Shown: positions 27,302-36,142 of the stretch, in pieces
Layout: every line of letters starts with the position of its first letter
How positions within the stretch are numbered: position 1 is the stretch's first letter
From: an uncultured Selenomonas sp.
Lineage (GTDB): Bacteria > Bacillota > Negativicutes > Selenomonadales > Selenomonadaceae
Direction of reading: 5' to 3'
Length of the DNA stretch: 64,000 nt
Assembly (NCBI GenBank): GCA_934202005.1
Contig: CAKPXP010000001.1
Span: 62,001 to 126,000 of the forward strand
Translations under genes and position numbers: made by a program
The notes under the pieces: generated by a model
Told to the model about the DNA's origin: nothing
The model's database searches: none
Seen by the model: the letters and a program-made list of their open reading frames with translations, nothing else

Positions 27302-27336
27302 AGGCGCGCCGGGCAGTATGCCTGGCGCGCCTTTCG
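27302..27336. terminator. Convergent terminator between usp and the AI-2E family gene
   Basis: Perfect GC stem aggcgcgcc / ggcgcgcct with gggc/gcct extension around a short loop; lies between two convergent genes and could serve both. Confidence 0.7.
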
Positions 27337-27342
27337 CGTGCG

Positions 27343-28392
27343 CTATTCTTTTTTGCGGAGGTTCAGCCAGCGGGAGCGCTTGAGCTTCTCACGCTGCACG
27401 GTGCGGTCGTGGTAGATGTCCTCGATGACGAGCTTGCAGATGACGATGAACGGTACGGCGAGGAACATGCCGGCGGGGCCGAGCAGCTCGCCGCCTAGGA
27501 TGATGCCGAGGATGATGGCGATGGGATGGAGGTTGAGCGTCCTGCCGATGAGCGTCGGATAGACGAGGTTGTGGTTCACCTGCGTGAGCACGAGGTAGAA
27601 GCCGATGGTCTGCAGCGCGAGGAACGGCGAGACCGTCGCCGTGAGAATCGTGCCGAACGCGGAGGCGACGGTCGGACCGAGCACGGGGATGAACTCGCAG
27701 ACGCCGGAGACGACGGCGAAGACAGAGGCGTAGGGCAGGCCGCGCATCGTGAAGTAGAGGAAGACGATGGTGGCTGTGATGCAGCAGATGATGAGCTGGC
27801 TCACGATGTAGGCGCGCAGCGCCTTGAGAATCTCATTGAAGAGGTGCAGCACGCGGCTGTAATCGCGCCGCGGGAACCGTGTGGCGAGGTACGTCTTGAT
27901 CGTCTCGCCGTCCTTGAGCAGGTAGAATGTCACGAAGAGGATGATGACGAAATCGATGGCCTTGCTGAAGAGGGAGATGAAGACGGCAAGCGAGCCCTTG
28001 AGCGCGTCGACGCTCGCATCCTTGAGCTCGAGCCAGAGATTGTCGAGCTCGTCCTGCAGGATGGGGGAGTTTTTGAAAAGAGGCAGTTCCTGTACTTTTT
28101 CCGAGATCTCAGGGAAGTCCGTCACGAAGCGCGTGAAGGTCGGCAGGATGGAGCTCGAGACGAGCGTGAGGAGCGCGAAGAGCAGGAGCAGGAGCACGAG
28201 CAGGGAGAGGCTCGCGGCGACGCCGCGCGGCAGATGCGCGGCCAGGCGCTCGACGAGCGGCGAGAGCAGCAGCTGTAGGAGGAGGGAGATGAAGACGATG
28301 AAGGCGAGCTGCGGCAGGTACCAGAAGGTCGACAGGAGTACCGTGAAGGTGATGGCGAGCAGGATGGAGGTGCGGTAAGGTCGTAGTGTCAT
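27343..28392 (-). CDS. AI-2E family (PerM/TqsA) membrane transporter
   Basis: 349 residues with about seven to eight membrane helices: a pair at the N-terminus (about 8-50), one near 60-85, a long soluble region (about 90-150, RFVTDFPEISEKVQELP), then a C-terminal helix cluster with the family motifs LPYASVFAVVSGVCEFIPVLGP and LGIILGGELLGPAGMFLAVP. Members export quorum-sensing molecules or ions; the substrate is not readable. The start MTLRPYRTS (28392) is chosen over upstream in-frame starts because the membrane part begins here and ggag lies upstream. Confidence 0.9.
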   Translation of the reverse strand: MTLRPYRTSILLAITFTVLLSTFWYLPQLAFIVFISLLLQLLLSPLVERLAAHLPRGVAASLSLLVLLLLLFALLTLVSSSILPTFTRFVTDFPEISEKVQELPLFKNSPILQDELDNLWLELKDASVDALKGSLAVFISLFSKAIDFVIILFVTFYLLKDGETIKTYLATRFPRRDYSRVLHLFNEILKALRAYIVSQLIICCITATIVFLYFTMRGLPYASVFAVVSGVCEFIPVLGPTVASAFGTILTATVSPFLALQTIGFYLVLTQVNHNLVYPTLIGRTLNLHPIAIILGIILGGELLGPAGMFLAVPFIVICKLVIEDIYHDRTVQREKLKRSRWLNLRKKE

Positions 28393-28610
28393 GAGGAATG
28401 GAACGCTCCTTTCGTTGCAAGATATGACCATATGATAGCATAGGCGGTGAACTGAGGTCTCTGGATTTGCGCTGCCCAGATCCCACAGCCGCCCCCTTGC
28501 AGGAAAATATCCCCTGCTTGCAGAATAGAGAAAAAGCGGCGCAGGAGAGGATGCGGCCATCTGCGGCAGTCTCTCCTGGCAGGCTGTGCATCAGATGGAG
28601 GGAGTATGCT

Positions 28611-28835
28611 ATGATTGTGGAAGCAGAGCTTCGCGGCGGCGTCATCTACGGCGACCGCGCGAATGGAGAGTATGTCTATATGCCGGCGAGCGAGGTCGGC
28701 GCCGTGCCGCCTGTCTGTGTCTATGAGACGGACGCAGGGCGAGAGGATGTCGATATGGGCGAGGCGTTGCGCCTCATCCGCGTGCGCAGCCTGAAGCCGA
28801 CGCGGCACCCGCGGCTCGGCGAGAGCTCGCTTTGA
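28611..28835 (+). CDS. Small protein of unknown function
   Basis: 74 residues, starting MIVEAELRGGVIYG behind a good ggaggg ribosome site (ATG 28611). The sequence is acidic with a beta-strand-like first half and an Arg-rich end (LKPTRHPRLGE). No motif recognised. Transcribed away from the AI-2E gene. The upstream in-frame extension from 28467 overlaps the intergenic region and is not preferred. Confidence 0.55.
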   Translation: MIVEAELRGGVIYGDRANGEYVYMPASEVGAVPPVCVYETDAGREDVDMGEALRLIRVRSLKPTRHPRLGESSL

Positions 28836-28900
28836 TCCTTGCCGCGTACCTGTCGGCGTTGATGGCGGCGGGCGGCGTATCACGAGGATGCGCGAGGCGG

Positions 28901-30067
28901 TCAGAGCGTCGGCAGCAGCCAGCCGAAGACGCGCACGAGAAGGGAGCCGGCGCTCATGCCCGCGTCCACCTTTTCCGCCGCGAGATCGACGGAGCCGACG
29001 GGCTGGCCGTCGTAGTTTAGCAGGAGCCTGCCGACAATCTGGCCCTCCTTTGTAGGGGCGGCGATGATCTTCGGCAGGTCGTAGGTTATGGTGTAGTGGC
29101 TGGCCTCCTCGCCGCCGATGAGCGGGTAGTTCACATCCTCTACGGGATGCACGGCGACGGTCGCCTGCTTGCCGCCGCGCACCCAGACGGACTTCTTCAG
29201 GCGATCACGCGAGATGCCGCGCCGGAGCTTCGTCTGGGCAAAGCCGTAATCGAGCAGCTTGCGCGCGTCCGTGAAGCGCGCCTCGGGCGACTCCGCCTGC
29301 ATGACGATGGCGATGAGCTCGAGGCCGCCTTGCTGCGCAGAGGCGGCGAGGCAGCCGCCTGCCGCGCTCGTCCAGCCGGTTTTGATGCCGTTCATACCGT
29401 CATAGCGGCCGAGCAATTCGTTCGTATTCTCGACCATGCGCACTTTGCCCGCCGGCAGCGTCCAGCGCACAGGCGCCTTGGCCGTATCGACGATGTCGCG
29501 GAACGCGCGCTCCGTCATGGCGTGGCGCGCGAGCTTCGCCATATCGCGCGCCGTCGAGTAGTGGTCGGGATGCGTGAGGCCGTTCGGGTTGGCGAAATGC
29601 GTATCCGTCATGCCGAGGCGCGCGGCCTCATCGTTCATCTGCGCGACGAAATGGTCGACGGAGCCAGCGGAGGCCTCAGCGAGGGCGACGGCGGCGCCGT
29701 TGTCTGAGACGAGCATCATGCCGCGGATGAGCTCGTCCGCGGAGAACACATCGCCCGCCGCCTCCTCGAGCGTCGCGTCCTCCGTCTGCGCGGCGCGCGG
29801 CGAGATGACGACGTCCTGGTGGCGGCCGAGCGTAGCGAGCGCGAGCAGGCAGGTCATCATCTTCGTCATGCTCGCGGGGTAATGGCGCTCGTCCGCGTTT
29901 TTCTCGTAGATCACGCGTCCCGTCGAAGCCTCGACGACGATGGCGGCAGAGGCGGAGATCATCGGTGCGTCATCGATCTCCGCCGCGGCGGCGGGAAGGC
30001 ATGGGAAAGCCTGCCCGAGAAAGAACAGGCAGGCGGTCAAGACTCTCAGTATGTGCAGAATGTGCAA
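28901..30067 (-). CDS. D-alanyl-D-alanine carboxypeptidase (second S11 family member)
   Basis: 388 residues with a signal peptide (1-29, ending PAAAAE) and the three catalytic motifs SMTK (66-69), SDN (121-123) and KTGW (about 226-229); the middle motif is SDN where the copy at 4705 has SGN. C-terminal PBP5-like domain and a terminal hydrophobic anchor (LLVRVFGWLLPTL). Acts on peptidoglycan outside the inner membrane. Two such enzymes in 30 kb suggest separate roles, for example growth and septation, but this is not shown. Probably transcribed with the CBS gene just upstream on the same strand (49 bases). Confidence 0.93.
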   Translation of the reverse strand: MHILHILRVLTACLFFLGQAFPCLPAAAAEIDDAPMISASAAIVVEASTGRVIYEKNADERHYPASMTKMMTCLLALATLGRHQDVVISPRAAQTEDATLEEAAGDVFSADELIRGMMLVSDNGAAVALAEASAGSVDHFVAQMNDEAARLGMTDTHFANPNGLTHPDHYSTARDMAKLARHAMTERAFRDIVDTAKAPVRWTLPAGKVRMVENTNELLGRYDGMNGIKTGWTSAAGGCLAASAQQGGLELIAIVMQAESPEARFTDARKLLDYGFAQTKLRRGISRDRLKKSVWVRGGKQATVAVHPVEDVNYPLIGGEEASHYTITYDLPKIIAAPTKEGQIVGRLLLNYDGQPVGSVDLAAEKVDAGMSAGSLLVRVFGWLLPTL

Positions 30068-30116
30068 GGGAAAACCTCATTTCAAGCAAAGGTGGATTTC
30101 GGGAAGCAAAGATGCG

Positions 30117-30563
30117 TTAGAGCAGCATCTTCACGATGTCCTGGCGGCTGACGATGCCGATGAGATGGCCTTCATCGTCGAGCACGGGCACGCGCTTGAT
30201 GTGGCGGTCGCGCATGAGCCTTGCCACATCGCTTACGTCGTCGTAGGCCTTGGCGGTCACGACCGTCTTCGTCATGAGCTGCTCGGCCGTGTTCGCGGCC
30301 ATGCGCGCGAAGGCCTCCTGGTACTCCTTAAGACCGCTGTAATAGATGACGGCGCCGAGGATGCAGAGCTCCGCCGGCGGCTCCGGCAGGATCTCCTTGC
30401 TCATGAGGTCGCCCTCGCTGATGATGCCGACGAGCTTCCCCACGTCATCGACGACTGGCAGACCGGAAATCTTGTGGCTCACGAGCAGCTCCGCCACCTC
30501 GCGCACCGTCGTCTGCGGCCGCACGGTTAAAACATCCTTCGTCATGATTTCCTGGACTTGCAT
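30117..30563 (-). CDS. CBS-domain pair protein
   Basis: 148 residues made of two CBS domains (about 7-60 and 90-145: VREVAELLVSHKISGLPVVDD, DVARLMRDRHIKRVPVLDDEG). Such stand-alone pairs bind adenine nucleotides and regulate partners unknown here. ATG 30563 (MQVQEIMTKDV) has ggagg upstream; the start five codons earlier is less likely. A promoter is seen upstream. Confidence 0.9.
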   Translation of the reverse strand: MQVQEIMTKDVLTVRPQTTVREVAELLVSHKISGLPVVDDVGKLVGIISEGDLMSKEILPEPPAELCILGAVIYYSGLKEYQEAFARMAANTAEQLMTKTVVTAKAYDDVSDVARLMRDRHIKRVPVLDDEGHLIGIVSRQDIVKMLL

Positions 30564-30593
30564 GGTAAACACCTCCACGTTTTTTCTTTCTCT

Positions 30594-30622
30594 ATTATAC
30601 CGCGAAAGCAGCTGTCCGACAA
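30594..30622 (-). promoter_or_regulatory. Promoter for the CBS protein gene
   Basis: On the minus strand TTGTCG (30622-30617), 17 bases, TATAAT (30599-30594). Confidence 0.7.
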
Positions 30623-30719
30623 TGCAGGCGCTGGGCCGAAGATGGAAGGAAGCTGGAGCAATGCCGAATGCATCAGCGATTCTCCAGCGCGCAGATTTCG
30701 GAAAATCGTAGGAGAGACC

Positions 30720-30747
30720 TTGTAAATCAAAGAAAATGATTTAGAAT
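30720..30747 (+). promoter_or_regulatory. Promoter for the M48 peptidase gene
   Basis: TTGTAA (30720-30725) and TAGAAT (30742-30747) with a 16-base spacer. Confidence 0.5.
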
Positions 30748-30787
30748 AGAAGAAAAGAATGGGATGAGTTTCTGGGAGGGATCCGGT

Positions 30788-31891
30788 ATGTCTTTCAAGA
30801 AAAGAAAACAACAGATCGCGGCGGCACTGTCCGCCTGCGCCGTGCTGTTTGCCGGCTCGTTTGCGTACGCGCCTATGCCGGTGGCGAACGCGGGGCTGTT
30901 TAGCACGGGCGATGTAGTCGGTGCGCTGCTCGGCGGCGCGGCCTACTCGGCGCAGCTCAACAAGCAGATCAAGTATTACAATAACACGGAGGAAGGTCGG
31001 CAGGAACTTCTGCAGCAGATCAAGGATCAGTACGGCGTCAATGAAGACTATGCGCTCAACGCGCGTCTCGATGGCATCATGTCGAACCTCACAAGCGCGA
31101 TTGCTTCTGTCGACCCTACCATCTACGACAAGCCGTATCTTTATTTCATCAACAATGAAAAGTCCTTCAACGCGTTCTGCACGCTCGGACACGATATGAG
31201 CGTGAATACGGGACTCTTTGATGTGCTCACGAACGACGATGAGATCGCTGTCGTGCTCGGCCACGAGATGGGACATGGACAGAAGGATCATCCAGCCATC
31301 GGCGCGAAGCGCTCCATCGGCCCAGCAGTGCTCGCGGCAGCGACGGGCGGCTCGATTCTCGGCAATCTCGCGGCGAACGCTTGGAACAACCAGGGCATCA
31401 CGAAGCCGCAGGAAAAGGAGGCGGATGCGCTTGCGTTCGAGTACATCACGCATTCCAACTATAATCCCGGCGCGACGGCAGCCATCTGGCAGCGCGTCAT
31501 TGACAAGAGCAACGGCTCGAAGACACCAGAGATTTTTTATTGGGCGTATGGCGGCAGCGACCATCCATCGGATACCTCCCGCCGCGATACAGCCGCGGAA
31601 AAGCTCGAGGCGTACAGCGGGAAGCATGTCTCCATCGACAAGGATGAGGGCGTTGTAAAGGTCAACAAGCAGGAGTTCGTGAAGCCGGCGGCTGCGGGGG
31701 ACATGTCGGCGAAGGAGCGCGCGTATTTCGTCATGGGAAACCTCGCGGCGGCATATCATAATGGACATAACAAGGAGGCTGCGACCGTGGAGGGGCAGAC
31801 GGTCAAGCTCGGCGCGCAGCCCATCATGACCTGTGTCGATGGTGATGAGTCACCGGAGGTTTTGGCTGAGCGGCTCAACAAGATCAAATGA
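30788..31891 (+). CDS. M48 family zinc metallopeptidase, exported
   Basis: 367 residues with a signal peptide (basic SFKKRKQQ then hydrophobic to about residue 28-35). The zinc-binding motif HEMGH lies at residues 159-163, and the third ligand is probably in KEADALAFEY (about 205). The Oma1/BepA/LoiP-like order suggests a periplasmic or lipoprotein-like envelope protease, though no clear lipobox Cys is seen (Cys 17 lies within the hydrophobic core). Start ATG 30788 follows gggaggg. A variable C-terminal 120 residues follows the catalytic domain. Monocistronic with its own promoter. Confidence 0.9.
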   Translation: MSFKKRKQQIAAALSACAVLFAGSFAYAPMPVANAGLFSTGDVVGALLGGAAYSAQLNKQIKYYNNTEEGRQELLQQIKDQYGVNEDYALNARLDGIMSNLTSAIASVDPTIYDKPYLYFINNEKSFNAFCTLGHDMSVNTGLFDVLTNDDEIAVVLGHEMGHGQKDHPAIGAKRSIGPAVLAAATGGSILGNLAANAWNNQGITKPQEKEADALAFEYITHSNYNPGATAAIWQRVIDKSNGSKTPEIFYWAYGGSDHPSDTSRRDTAAEKLEAYSGKHVSIDKDEGVVKVNKQEFVKPAAAGDMSAKERAYFVMGNLAAAYHNGHNKEAATVEGQTVKLGAQPIMTCVDGDESPEVLAERLNKIK

Positions 31892-31969
31892 GCTCCGTCC
31901 TGAGAGACGCGGCTGTCTCAGCCGCGTCCCGCTGCAAAGTGACAAAAACTGGGAGGACTGACCGAGGCT

Positions 31970-32383
31970 ATGGTACGGGAAATCGTGAGGGATACGGCGC
32001 TGCTGCGCCAGCCGTCGCTGCCCGCGACGCGCAAAGACGGGAAGGCGGCGGATGACCTGCTCGCTACGCTCAAGGCCCATGCGGCGGACTGCGTCGGCAT
32101 GGCGGCCAATATGATCGGCATCACGAAGCGCATCGTCGCGGTGCGGACGGGGCAGGCGTATTTGCTGTTGTTGAATCCTGTCATCACGGCGCGCTCGCCG
32201 GAGACGTATCTGGCGGAGGAGGGCTGTCTGTCCCTCGATGGCGTGCGCCCTGTCAGGCGGCATGCGTGGATCGAGGTGACGTATTGCGATCGGAAGTTCA
32301 AGCGGAAGCAGCAGCGGTTTACCGGCCTTGCGGCGCAGATCGTACAGCATGAGATGGATCATCTGGAGGGAATTTTGATTTGA
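31970..32383 (+). CDS. def: Peptide deformylase, clostridial variant
   Basis: Removes the formyl group from nascent proteins. 137 residues with motif 2 EEGCLS (83-88) and motif 3 HEMDH (127-131), which supply the metal ligands. Motif 1 reads GMAANMIG (43-50), where canonical enzymes have GxGxAAxQ: the Gln that stabilises the transition state is replaced by Met. Short members with this AANMIG motif are common in clostridia; they may be active with lower efficiency or act on other substrates. A canonical def is not in the window. The stop overlaps the next ATG by one base. Confidence 0.88.
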   Translation: MVREIVRDTALLRQPSLPATRKDGKAADDLLATLKAHAADCVGMAANMIGITKRIVAVRTGQAYLLLLNPVITARSPETYLAEEGCLSLDGVRPVRRHAWIEVTYCDRKFKRKQQRFTGLAAQIVQHEMDHLEGILI

Positions 32384-32853
32384 TGGAAATGGATGGGCAG
32401 CGGCAGGCACACGGGGAAATGGCAGACGGCTGCGGCTGCGGACATGCGCACGCTCCGCATACGGCGGAGGAATGGCACCGCCTCGCGCGGCAGAGGCGGA
32501 CGCTCGAGGAGATGAAGGCGGGCGCGCAGCGGCTGCAGGCGCTGCACGACAAGATCGACGCGGCGCTCGCGCAGGTCACGCGGGAGAATATCGGCCAGCT
32601 CCTCACGCAGAAAAAGACGCTGCGCGAGCTGAAGTCGGAGGCAGCGGCGCTCTTTTCGCGCGGTCTGGAACATCCGATGCTGCGCGTGATGGAGCAGGCG
32701 GAACAGGAATACATCGGGCGCATCGAGCAGATCCTGCACGAGGCGCAGCTTTTGAAGCGGGCGGGCCGCGGCAGCGTGACGCCGGAGGTGCTGCGCAATC
32801 TCGCGCAGGGCGTCGCGGCCGCGCAGCGGGGCGATGCGCAGCCTCCTGCGTGA
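32383..32853 (+). CDS. Coiled-coil protein of unknown function with Cys/His cluster
   Basis: 156 residues. An N-terminal GCGCGHAHAPH segment (about 17-27) could bind a metal; the remainder is almost entirely helical and charged (about 30-130), likely a coiled coil. No family recognised. Translationally coupled to def (TGATG overlap). Extreme GC codon use like its neighbours. Confidence 0.65.
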   Translation: MEMDGQRQAHGEMADGCGCGHAHAPHTAEEWHRLARQRRTLEEMKAGAQRLQALHDKIDAALAQVTRENIGQLLTQKKTLRELKSEAAALFSRGLEHPMLRVMEQAEQEYIGRIEQILHEAQLLKRAGRGSVTPEVLRNLAQGVAAAQRGDAQPPA

Positions 32854-32885
32854 GTGCGTTACGGAGGGCGCGTTGACACGCTTGC

Positions 32886-32891
32886 TATAAT
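32886..32891 (+). promoter_or_regulatory. Extended -10 promoter
   Basis: TGCTATAAT with TATAAT at 32886-32891. A TTGACA (32873-32878) is only seven bases upstream, too near to act as its -35. Confidence 0.45.
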
Positions 32892-32904
32892 GGAAAACAA
32901 TAAG

Positions 32905-32929
32905 GGAAGCGCTGGGGGGCAGCGCTTCC
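32905..32929 (+). repeat. Perfect 10-bp inverted repeat with element-like ends
   Basis: ggaagcgctg, five G, cagcgcttcc: the arms equal the first ten bases of the MITE-like elements' terminal repeat. No flanking duplication (TAAG/TAAC) and no T tract, so it may be an internally deleted element or a simple leader hairpin of the downstream gene. Confidence 0.5.
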
Positions 32930-32992
32930 TAACATAACGTCATGCCTTGGCTTGATGCGCCGCCGCGTTTGCGTCTCGTGCGCTGTAGCGGC

Positions 32993-33946
32993 ATGACGTC
33001 GGCGTCATTTCTGGATGCCGGGAACAGGGGGCGACATATCATCGAATTCAAGGAACTTGGCAAAGAGGATAAGCCGGTGCTCGACCGGTTCTTCCGTGCC
33101 AGATATTACGAAAACAGTCATCTGAATTTCACGAATCTCTTCATGTGGCGCACGCCGTACCATATCCGCTGGGCGGTGGAGGACGATGTGCTCTACATGG
33201 TGAACGAATGGGAGGGAAAGCTCTCGGCGCTGCAGCCGTTCGGCCCGGAGGAAAAGTGGCGCGAGGGCGTGGAGAAGTTCCTCGCCTACTTCCGCGCGCA
33301 GGGGCAGACGCTTTCCTTCATGGGACTCGAGAAGGATTTCGCTCAGTTCCTCGCGTCGTATGAGGGCGCGTCGTTCGCTGTGACGGACGACCGCGATAAC
33401 GCGGACTATGTCTATCTCGCGGAGAAGCTCATCACGCTCTCGGGGCGGAAACTCCACTCGAAGAAGAACCATCTCAATGCGTTCCACAAGCTCTACCCGC
33501 AGGCGGAATATCTGCCCATCACGCGGGAGCTCATCCCGGCCTGCCGCAAGGAGCTCGAGAGCTGGTACCAGCTGCGCGCGGCGGAGCTTGATGCGGATCC
33601 CTTCATCGGCTATGAGCGCGCCGCCATCCATGAGATTTTCGACAATTACGAGGATTTCGCGCTCAAGGGCGGAGTCATCCGCATCGACGGGCGCGTCGTC
33701 GCGTTCACCTTCGGCGAGCAGCTCAACCGCGACACGGCCGTCATCCATGTGGAAAAGGCGGATCCCAACGTGCGCGGCGCCTATCCCGCCATCAACCAGG
33801 GATTCGTCTCGCACGCGTGGTCGGATATGACGTATATCAACCGCGAGGAGGACATGGGGCTGCCGGGCCTGCGCAAGGCGAAGGAGTCGTACAAGCCGGT
33901 CAAGATGATCGAAAAGTTCAATGCGGTATACAAAGGAGAAAAATGA
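32993..33946 (+). CDS. DUF2156 (LPG-synthase C-terminal-like) protein
   Basis: 317 residues of the DUF2156 family, related to the GNAT-like transferase domain of lysylphosphatidylglycerol synthases (FKELGKEDKPVLDRFF, NLFMWRTPYHIRW, then KKNHLNAFHKLYP and a final NREEDMGLPGLRKAKESYKP). It has no membrane domain, so it is probably a soluble aminoacyl or acyl transferase of unknown substrate. The start is uncertain: conservation begins at IIEFKEL (about 33041), right after aggggg but without an ATG/GTG/TTG; ATG 32993 is used. surE follows after four bases. Confidence 0.8.
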   Translation: MTSASFLDAGNRGRHIIEFKELGKEDKPVLDRFFRARYYENSHLNFTNLFMWRTPYHIRWAVEDDVLYMVNEWEGKLSALQPFGPEEKWREGVEKFLAYFRAQGQTLSFMGLEKDFAQFLASYEGASFAVTDDRDNADYVYLAEKLITLSGRKLHSKKNHLNAFHKLYPQAEYLPITRELIPACRKELESWYQLRAAELDADPFIGYERAAIHEIFDNYEDFALKGGVIRIDGRVVAFTFGEQLNRDTAVIHVEKADPNVRGAYPAINQGFVSHAWSDMTYINREEDMGLPGLRKAKESYKPVKMIEKFNAVYKGEK

Positions 33947-33950
33947 GCCT

Positions 33951-34709
33951 ATGCGCATCCTGATAGCAAATGACGACGGCATTGCGTCCAAGGGGCTGCG
34001 GGCGCTCGCCGCTGCCTGCGCTGCGCGCCACGAGGTCTATATCGCGGCGCCGTGGCATGAGCAGAGCGGCATGGCGCATGCGCTCAATGTGCATCGTTCC
34101 ATCGAGGTGGAGGAGATGCCGGGCGTCGCGCTCGAGCTCGGCGCGGTGGCGGCCTGGCGCATTGCGGGCACGCCGACGGACTGCGTGAAGCTCTATCTCG
34201 AGGCGCTGATGGACGCGAACCGTCCCATCGACCTCGTGCTCTCGGGCATCAACCGCGGCGCGAATCTCGCGACGGATGTGCTCTACTCCGGCACAGTCGG
34301 CGCGGCGATGGAGGGATTCCTGCACGAGATTGCCGCGGCGGCCATTTCGCTCGACATCGAGGCGGATTACGCGTATGAGCGGGCGGCGGAGCTCGTCGTG
34401 CCGTTCCTCGAGCAGAGGATGGCGGAGCGGGCGGACGCGCCGTTCTTCCTCAATGTGAATTTCCCGCAGCGACTCCGCCAGGCGGATTTCCAGGTGAGCC
34501 GCCTCGGACGCCGCGACTACGAGAACGCGTTCCGGCAGACGGTGCAGCCGGACGGCCGCATCTTCTACACCGTCGCGGGAGAGATCAAGGACTCTGACGA
34601 CGGGCCGCACACCGACCTCTATACGGTCGCGCAGGGCGGTATCTCCGTGACGCCGCTTCATACGGATCTCACGGACTACGCCGCGCTCGAGGATGGTCTG
34701 AAAAAGTGA
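33951..34709 (+). CDS. surE: 5'/3'-nucleotidase SurE
   Basis: Survival protein E: metal-dependent nucleotidase acting on nucleoside monophosphates. N-terminal metal site ILIANDDGIASKG, then PWHEQSGMAHA, SGINRGANLATDVLYSGTVGAAMEG and the closing TPLHTDLTDY are typical. 252 residues. ATG 33951 lies four bases after the DUF2156 stop; another ATG at 33943 is out of frame. A two-module repeat begins right after the stop. Confidence 0.95.
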   Translation: MRILIANDDGIASKGLRALAAACAARHEVYIAAPWHEQSGMAHALNVHRSIEVEEMPGVALELGAVAAWRIAGTPTDCVKLYLEALMDANRPIDLVLSGINRGANLATDVLYSGTVGAAMEGFLHEIAAAAISLDIEADYAYERAAELVVPFLEQRMAERADAPFFLNVNFPQRLRQADFQVSRLGRRDYENAFRQTVQPDGRIFYTVAGEIKDSDDGPHTDLYTVAQGGISVTPLHTDLTDYAALEDGLKK

Positions 34710-34710
34710 C

Positions 34711-34860
34711 GCGCGGCGCCTGCGGCTTGCGCTCTTGGGGATTTACTAGTAAGCTAAACGCACAAACGTCCACTGCGTGGACATTGTGCGCCCGCCCTTG
34801 CAGTAAATCCAGCCAATCGCGCGGCGCCTGCGGCTTGCGCTCTTGGGGATTTACTAGTAA
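34711..34860 (+). repeat. 42-bp direct repeats flanking a 66-bp hairpin module (A-B-A)
   Basis: Module A (34711-34752, beginning gcgcggcgcctgcggcttgc and ending ggatttactagtaa) recurs identically at 34819-34860. Between them module B (34753-34818) carries a hairpin cgcacaaacgtccac-tgc-gtggac-attgtgcg and agtaaatcc, which pairs with ggatttact of A. A second A-B copy in reverse orientation lies at 60622-60729. The short frame across it is not a gene. Confidence 0.8.
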
Positions 34861-34899
34861 AATATATCTATCCGTGACTGTATGGAGGAGGTTCATTTC

Positions 34900-36141
34900 A
34901 TGGAGTCTATGATTCGTGATATTAAATTGGCGCCTTCGGGGCATGATAAGATCGCGTGGGTGAAGAACTTCATGCCGGTGATGCGCGCCGTCGATGAGGA
35001 GTTCTCCAAGACGAAGCCGTTTGCTGGCATCCGCATGGTCATCACGCTGCACCTCGAGGCGAAGACAGCCTATATGGCGGAGGTGTTCGCGCACGCGGGG
35101 GCAGAGGTCGCCATCACGGGCAGCAACCCGCTTTCGACGCAGGATGACGTGGCGGCGGCGCTCGTCGAGGACGGCATCAAGGTCTTCGCCTGGCACGGCT
35201 GCACGGAGGAGGAGTATTTCACCTTCATCAACCGCGCGCTCGATACGAAGCCGATGCTGCTCATCGACGACGGCGGCGACCTCGTGCACACGCTGCACAC
35301 GTCGCGCCGTGAACTCCTGCCTGGCGTCTACGGCGGCTCGGAGGAGACGACGACAGGCGTGCACCGCCTGCATGGCCTCGCGAAGGCGGGCAAGCTCGCG
35401 TTCCCGATGATCGCGGCGAACGACGCGTACTGCAAGTACCTCTTCGACAACCGTTACGGCACGGGCCAGTCGACGTGGGAGGGCATCATGCGCGCGACGA
35501 ATCTCGTCATCGCGGGCAAGAACGTCGTCATCGCGGGCTATGGCTGGTGCGGCAAGGGCGGCGCGATGCGCGCGCGCGGGCTCGGCGCGAACGTCATCAT
35601 CACAGAGGTCGATCCCATCAAAGCCATCGAGGCCGTGTTCGACGGTTTCCGCGTCATGCCGATGGATGAGGCCGCGAAGATCGGCGACATCTTCCTCACG
35701 CTCACGGGCGATAAGGATATCATTCGCGAGCGCCATTTCAAGAGCATGAAGAACGGTGCGATGATGGCGAACGCGGGCCATTTCGACTGCGAGATCAATA
35801 TCCCGGAGCTCGCGGGCCTCTCCGTCTCGCGCCGCACGGTGAAACCGAACATCGAGGAATTCGTGCAGGCGGATGGCCGCAAGCTCTATCTGCTCGCGGA
35901 AGGACGCCTCGTGAACCTCGCGGCTGGCGACGGCCATCCGGCGGAGATCATGGATCTCTCGTTCGGCGTGCAGTTCTTCTCAGCGCTGCATCTGCTCCAG
36001 CATCATGCGGAGCTCAAGAATGAAGTCTACCTGATGCCGGAGGAGATCAATACAAAGCTCGCCAATATCAAGCTCGCCGCGCTCGGCGTCAAGATCGACG
36101 AGCTCACGCCGGAGCAGAGGCGCTATCTGAATCTGGAATAA
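34900..36141 (+). CDS. ahcY: Adenosylhomocysteinase
   Basis: Hydrolyses S-adenosylhomocysteine to adenosine and homocysteine, NAD-dependent. NAD-binding motif GYGWCGKGGA near residue 220, conserved ITGSNPLSTQDDVAAAL near 70 and the C-terminal LYLLAEGRLVNLAAGDGHP. 413 residues, the shorter bacterial/archaeal form. ATG 34900 follows ggaggagg. Followed by mtaD, so the pair handles methylation by-products. Confidence 0.95.
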   Translation: MESMIRDIKLAPSGHDKIAWVKNFMPVMRAVDEEFSKTKPFAGIRMVITLHLEAKTAYMAEVFAHAGAEVAITGSNPLSTQDDVAAALVEDGIKVFAWHGCTEEEYFTFINRALDTKPMLLIDDGGDLVHTLHTSRRELLPGVYGGSEETTTGVHRLHGLAKAGKLAFPMIAANDAYCKYLFDNRYGTGQSTWEGIMRATNLVIAGKNVVIAGYGWCGKGGAMRARGLGANVIITEVDPIKAIEAVFDGFRVMPMDEAAKIGDIFLTLTGDKDIIRERHFKSMKNGAMMANAGHFDCEINIPELAGLSVSRRTVKPNIEEFVQADGRKLYLLAEGRLVNLAAGDGHPAEIMDLSFGVQFFSALHLLQHHAELKNEVYLMPEEINTKLANIKLAALGVKIDELTPEQRRYLNLE

Positions 36142-36142
36142 A

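Noticed and set aside
32873..32891. TTGACA plus TATAAT as a classical promoter
   Set aside because: The spacer is only seven bases; just the extended -10 is kept.
34711..34860. CRISPR array
   Set aside because: Only two direct repeats with one 66-base interval, itself a repeat found elsewhere in the window; no cas genes.
34706..34912. Short + strand frame with a repeated GACGLRSWGFTSK peptide
   Set aside because: Arises from translating the 42-bp repeat modules after surE; no ribosome site, and the repeat is palindromic non-coding DNA.
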